Shown here piece by piece: positions 60,490 to 64,000 of a stretch of 64,000 nt of DNA. Below the pieces are notes generated by a model. It searched no databases. It worked only from the letters and a program-made list of their open reading frames with translations, and was not told the DNA's origin. The translations under genes and the position numbers were made by a program. The stretch is from Streptococcus anginosus (GTDB lineage Bacteria; Bacillota; Bacilli; Lactobacillales; Streptococcaceae), in the NCBI RefSeq assembly GCF_900636475.1, contig NZ_LR134283.1:1116001-1180000 (forward strand). The letters are read 5' to 3'. How positions within the stretch are numbered: position 1 is the first letter of the stretch; the number at the start of each line of letters is the position of its first letter.

Positions 60490-62448
60490 TTATTTCACAT
60501 GATTTTCGTAGTCATCTTGCGCTTTTTTATTAGAGGTTTCTTTTTCTTTTAGCCATTTCTTTTTAGCACTTTCATATTCTTTTGTTGTTACAATTTTGTC
60601 TTGCAGTTTGACATATTTGAAATAACTGCTTGAAGCACCTTTGATTCCAACTAATGAATAAGAACGGCTAAATGGAACTGTTTTCGTCACAGATGGTGTT
60701 CCTCCAAGAGAGAGGTTTGGCATTGTCAAGCCACTATCAATTAACCATGCTTGCGCCTCGGCATATTTTTCATAGCGTGTAGCTTCGTTGGTTTCAGCAT
60801 TTGCTTCTGCTAGCATCTCTGTATATGTGTCCAGTCCAACTGCCTTGATCTTATCATTTTCTTGACCTGGTTCCAGACCAAAGTTTTGCAAACTACCACC
60901 ATTTTTTATATTCAAAGTATCTAGATAAGTAGATGGGTCTTGATAGTCACCAGACCAACCACCATTATACAAATCATAGTCCTTTTGAGCAGCTGTATTA
61001 GCAAAATAACTGATATTGTTTAATTCATCTGAACTCATTTGTTGAATATCAATGACAACATTTTCTGTGCCTAAGACAGACTCAACAGATTGTTTCATGG
61101 AACTTTCCCATTGAACACCAATTTTACTTGTCTGATCAGCTGGTACATCTAAGTGGATAGGAAACTGAACACCCTTTGCTTGCAGTTCTGCTTTAGCTTG
61201 AGCAAACTTTGCTTTAGCTTTTTCTGGATTGTAATAAGCATCTTGTGCATCGGCCAAATTCATGTTTGACCATTCTGAGCCATAGTTTACCAGCTTAGAA
61301 GACACAACATCACCAAACGTTTTATCACCGATAGAAACAAATGTTGGTGGCACGAGTGTGTTCCGCAATACCTTTGTCGCTCCGTCTTTCCCATTACTTT
61401 GTGCACCATAAGAAGTACGATTATAGGCAAAGTTGATAGCTTGACGGAAAGCTTTATTTAGCACCGCTTCTTGGGTCGCAGCCTTTTGAGCATCTGTTTT
61501 CTTCGATGTATGGTTATAGGACTGACGATTTAAATTAAAGTTATAATAGTAGCTGGTCGCATCTTGCAAACTATAAATGATATTGTTAGCATATTGTTTC
61601 TTAACAGAAGCAAAACTAGAGCTATTTGGATAAAGACGAGCTGCACTATAGGCACCATCTGTGAAGTTACGGATAAGGGCTTCTTGGTCAGAGCCGTCAT
61701 AATATGTCAATTTAATGTTATCCAAATGAACATTCTTTTTATCATAGTAATGAGGATTTTTAGCAAATTCCATAGAAGACTTGGCTGTCAGAGACTTCAA
61801 TAGATAAGGACCATTGTATAGAATGCTGGTTGGTTTTACAGAACCAAAATTTTTTCCTTGTGATTTCAAGAAATCTGCATTAACTGGGAAGAGGATATTA
61901 TTGGTCGTTTTTGAATTCCAATAAGTCTCTGCACGGCTGAGTGTATACTGTACTGTATAGTCATCTAGAGCTTTTACTCCAACCGTTGAAAAATCCTTCG
62001 TTTCACCCTTGATGTAAGCATCTAAACCTTTGACAGAATCTTGAACGAGGTAAAGGGCTTCTGATTTATTATCTGCGGCGTATTTCAAGCCAGTTACAAA
62101 GTCTTGCGCTTTTACACTTGCGTACTCTTCACCTTCTGATGTGTACCATTTAGCATCTTTACGTAATTTATACGTATATGTCAAGCCATCTTTGGAGACT
62201 GTCCATGACTTAGCAAGCGCCGGAACTAAATTTCCGTACTGGTCATTTTCCAATAATCCATCAACTAAGTTAGTCACAACATCTGAAGTTGTCGCACGGT
62301 TCGCCATCAGATAATTTAGCGTGTCTGGATCTTGTGTATACACGTATGAATAAGTTGATGTGCTAGAAGCTGACTTGCCACAACCTGATAATAGGATTCC
62401 AGCGCTTAGCACAACTCCTGTTGCAATAATCCATTTTGATGATTTCAT
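60490..62448 (-). CDS. Oligopeptide-binding lipoprotein (AmiA/AliA/AliB type)
   Basis: Surface solute-binding lipoprotein of 652 aa, ABC peptide-transport family (SBP_bac_5). Lipobox LSGC with Cys23, then a Ser/Thr linker and a large two-lobe domain starting at the YVYTQDPDTLNYL segment. No permease or ATPase genes are adjacent, so it is an orphan that likely delivers peptides to the Ami/Opp permease elsewhere, as AliA and AliB do. The symbol is left empty because paralogues cannot be told apart here. Confidence 0.9.
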   Translation of the reverse strand: MKSSKWIIATGVVLSAGILLSGCGKSASSTSTYSYVYTQDPDTLNYLMANRATTSDVVTNLVDGLLENDQYGNLVPALAKSWTVSKDGLTYTYKLRKDAKWYTSEGEEYASVKAQDFVTGLKYAADNKSEALYLVQDSVKGLDAYIKGETKDFSTVGVKALDDYTVQYTLSRAETYWNSKTTNNILFPVNADFLKSQGKNFGSVKPTSILYNGPYLLKSLTAKSSMEFAKNPHYYDKKNVHLDNIKLTYYDGSDQEALIRNFTDGAYSAARLYPNSSSFASVKKQYANNIIYSLQDATSYYYNFNLNRQSYNHTSKKTDAQKAATQEAVLNKAFRQAINFAYNRTSYGAQSNGKDGATKVLRNTLVPPTFVSIGDKTFGDVVSSKLVNYGSEWSNMNLADAQDAYYNPEKAKAKFAQAKAELQAKGVQFPIHLDVPADQTSKIGVQWESSMKQSVESVLGTENVVIDIQQMSSDELNNISYFANTAAQKDYDLYNGGWSGDYQDPSTYLDTLNIKNGGSLQNFGLEPGQENDKIKAVGLDTYTEMLAEANAETNEATRYEKYAEAQAWLIDSGLTMPNLSLGGTPSVTKTVPFSRSYSLVGIKGASSSYFKYVKLQDKIVTTKEYESAKKKWLKEKETSNKKAQDDYENHVK

Positions 62449-62488
62449 AGATAAACCTCCTCTAATGTCACATCTTGTTACATTGAAT

Positions 62489-62517
62489 ATTATACCGAAA
62501 TAGTTTCAAAAAGTAAA
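62489..62517 (-). promoter_or_regulatory. Promoter of the peptide-binding lipoprotein gene
   Basis: -35 TTTACT (62512-62517), 17-base spacer, -10 TATAAT (62489-62494); AGAGGAGG precedes the ATG. Confidence 0.65.
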
Positions 62518-62817
62518 GAGCTGTTTTTGACAGGAAATATTATTTATTCAAAATACTAGTAATTTGCTGCATAATATGATTAAAATAAGCCGCAAAATAC
62601 ATAAAGAAACAAAAATAATAAATTTTATCTTTTGACTCAAATTGAATAAACATTCTTTTAAAGTTAAAAAATAAGCCATTCTACTTTATGAAGATAGCAG
62701 CTACTCCCCTCCTTCAACTAAATATTGAACCTATTATACACTTTTTTCGTATAAGTACAAGAAAAATCATGATTTTTTAATATATTTGTCGGATTTTCTG
62801 CTATTTAAAAACAAAAA

Positions 62818-62972
62818 AAGAGACATCCAGAGATAAAATTTGCATTTTTTAGTTTCTAACCTCATCTCTCAGAGGGGTGGCTATTCAGCAATCTAGAAGA
62901 CTAGTGAGGTAGGGACAAAGTTTTCGTCACAAAAAAGCGAGGCAGAAATAATATTGTCCCCGCCTCGTTTCT
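62818..62972 (-). repeat. Diverged hairpin repeat after mraY (copy e) with terminator
   Basis: Noncoding. At 62932-62970 the minus strand reads CGAGGCGGGGACA, loop, GCCTCGCTTTTTT, a good mraY terminator. The rest keeps GTGACGAAAACTTTGTCCC and an AGTCTTCTAGATT-type inner hairpin shared loosely with copies b2 and d. The AT-rich part of the gap (62520-62815) shows nothing recognisable. Confidence 0.55.
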
Positions 62973-62973
62973 C

Positions 62974-63957
62974 TTATAAATATAAAATTGCAAGTGTTAG
63001 TAAGCTAGCTGCAAGACCAATTCCCCAGAAAAAGAAATCGACCTTCCATTCACTCCAAGCTTTACCATGCCCTGACAAACCACCTAATTCAAAATGGTGA
63101 TGAACTGGTGTCATCCGGAAAATCCTTTTACCACCGGTCAATTTGAAATAAGAAACCTGCATCATGACCGAAGTTGTCTCAAAAACATAGACAATTCCAA
63201 TGAGAAGAAGCGTCCATTCTTGGTGAAGCGCCATCGAAATGGCTGCCAACATACCACCGAGAGCTAAACTTCCTACATCCCCCATAAAAATTTTAGCTGG
63301 TTTATGATTGAAAATGAAGAAGGCAAGCAGACCGCCAATCATACTCAAAATGACAATTAAAATATCAAAACGATGCTGAACAGTCGCAATAACTGCATAA
63401 GCTGCTAAGCTGATTGTAACAGAAATGCTAGCTAACCCATCAATACCATCTGTTAAATTGACTGCGTTGGAAAAACCGACCAGCCAAAAGAGTGCAAAAG
63501 CGATATAAAGATAACCTAAATGAACTGGGAAACCAAAAACATTGAGTAAGTCACCGCCACCATGAGTATCAAAGAAAAAGTAAAAAACAATACCACCAAT
63601 AATTTGAAGAACTAATTTTTGTTTGGGATTTAAGCCTTCATTTATTTTGCGAAAAATCTTTAAAAAGTCATCCAAGAAACCAACAATACCGTACAAAACA
63701 AGAATAAACAATATCATCAAAGCAGCGCTTGAGAGTTCTCTTGATATAAGTGCAATCACAAAACTGGACAAAACGGAAGCTACCAAGAAAACAGTCCCAC
63801 CCATGGTTGGAGTTCCCGCTTTTGCTTGGTGCTGCTTCACATCCTCGTGCATTTGTTGCCCAGAAATATGAGCTTTATGATAAAAACGAATAAAAGCAGG
63901 TATTCCAACCAGAGTTAGAATAAAGGTCACAACACCTGCAACAATAGCTTGTAACAT
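62974..63957 (-). CDS. mraY: Phospho-N-acetylmuramoyl-pentapeptide transferase MraY
   Basis: Makes lipid I from UDP-MurNAc-pentapeptide and undecaprenyl phosphate. 327 aa, about ten helices. Motifs: GTPTMGGT near residue 48, [10 protein letters not shown] (Asp pair), [25 protein letters not shown] and [11 protein letters not shown]. Starts one base after the pbpX stop, the conserved pbpX-mraY pairing. Confidence 0.96.
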   Translation of the reverse strand: MLQAIVAGVVTFILTLVGIPAFIRFYHKAHISGQQMHEDVKQHQAKAGTPTMGGTVFLVASVLSSFVIALISRELSSAALMILFILVLYGIVGFLDDFLKIFRKINEGLNPKQKLVLQIIGGIVFYFFFDTHGGGDLLNVFGFPVHLGYLYIAFALFWLVGFSNAVNLTDGIDGLASISVTISLAAYAVIATVQHRFDILIVILSMIGGLLAFFIFNHKPAKIFMGDVGSLALGGMLAAISMALHQEWTLLLIGIVYVFETTSVMMQVSYFKLTGGKRIFRMTPVHHHFELGGLSGHGKAWSEWKVDFFFWGIGLAASLLTLAILYL

Positions 63958-63958
63958 G

Positions 63959-64000
63959 CTAATCTCCTAATGTAATTGTTATTTCTTTTATTTTCTTGAG
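63959..64000 (-). CDS. pbpX: Penicillin-binding protein 2X, C-terminal tip
   Basis: Only 13 codons and the stop lie in the window. They read [13 protein letters not shown], close to the known C-terminus of streptococcal PBP2X, and the position directly before mraY agrees. Rest of the gene is outside. Confidence 0.8.
   Translation of the reverse strand, partial: LKKIKEITITLGD

Overview
The window is a stretch of streptococcal chromosome, most likely from the Streptococcus anginosus group. It has low GC, typical streptococcal gene order (stkP-pppL-rsmB-fmt-priA-rpoZ-gmk; mapZ-rlmL-rnpB-gpsB-recU-pbp1A; uppP-mecA-tagO-suf) and a streptolysin S (sag) cluster with two tandem SagA precursors, an arrangement I associate with S. 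anginosus. Nearly all genes lie on the minus strand. Only luxS, recU-pbp1A, dacA and the glutamine-type ABC operon (40272-42574) are on the plus strand. || Layout. 1-9226: the 5' half of stkP and its phosphatase, then translation, restart, guanylate and RNA-decay genes. 9443-15772: luxS, the ahpC-ahpF peroxide operon, the division-site protein mapZ, an rRNA methyltransferase, RNase P RNA and gpsB. 15842-24875: ypsA, recU and pbp1A, then pepC, nadE-pncB and an amino-acid permease. 25243-31004: trxB, an amino-acid ABC exporter/importer pair, a DEAD-box helicase and dacA. 31461-38189: sufC-D-S-U with no sufB, then tagO, mecA and uppP. 38256-44300: a DUF2207 membrane protein, a fused binding-protein/permease ABC system, a small HTH-like protein and an SPFH protein. 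44521-53291: the sag cluster, read sagA1-sagA2-(hairpin)-sagB-C-D-E-F-G-H-I. 53515-54001: remains of an ABC transporter/response-regulator locus. 54590-63957: fakA, asp23, rpmB, a LiaF-like/LytTR pair with its own operator, two tRNAs, a GNAT enzyme, fba, a peptide-binding lipoprotein and mraY. The window ends in the 3' tip of pbpX. || How the genes work together. SagB, SagC and SagD should install azol(in)e rings on the Cys/Ser/Thr-rich SagA cores. SagE is the CAAX-type membrane protease, and SagG/H/I export the toxin. The sag promoter carries a good CcpA (cre) match between -35 and -10. StkP/PppL, MapZ, GpsB, PBP1A, DacA, UppP, TagO, MraY and PBP2X together make this a region rich in cell-wall and division functions. 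|| Most notable points: the two SagA precursors have nearly identical cores but different leaders and tails; sagA2 lacks the leader Phe of the known recognition motif; there is a perfect-arm hairpin between sagA2 and sagB; sufB is absent next to a dispersed repeat; a repeat family sits at convergent gene junctions; and a LytTR regulator is preceded by a perfect 21-bp-period direct repeat. All calls come from reading the sequence; no database search was run.
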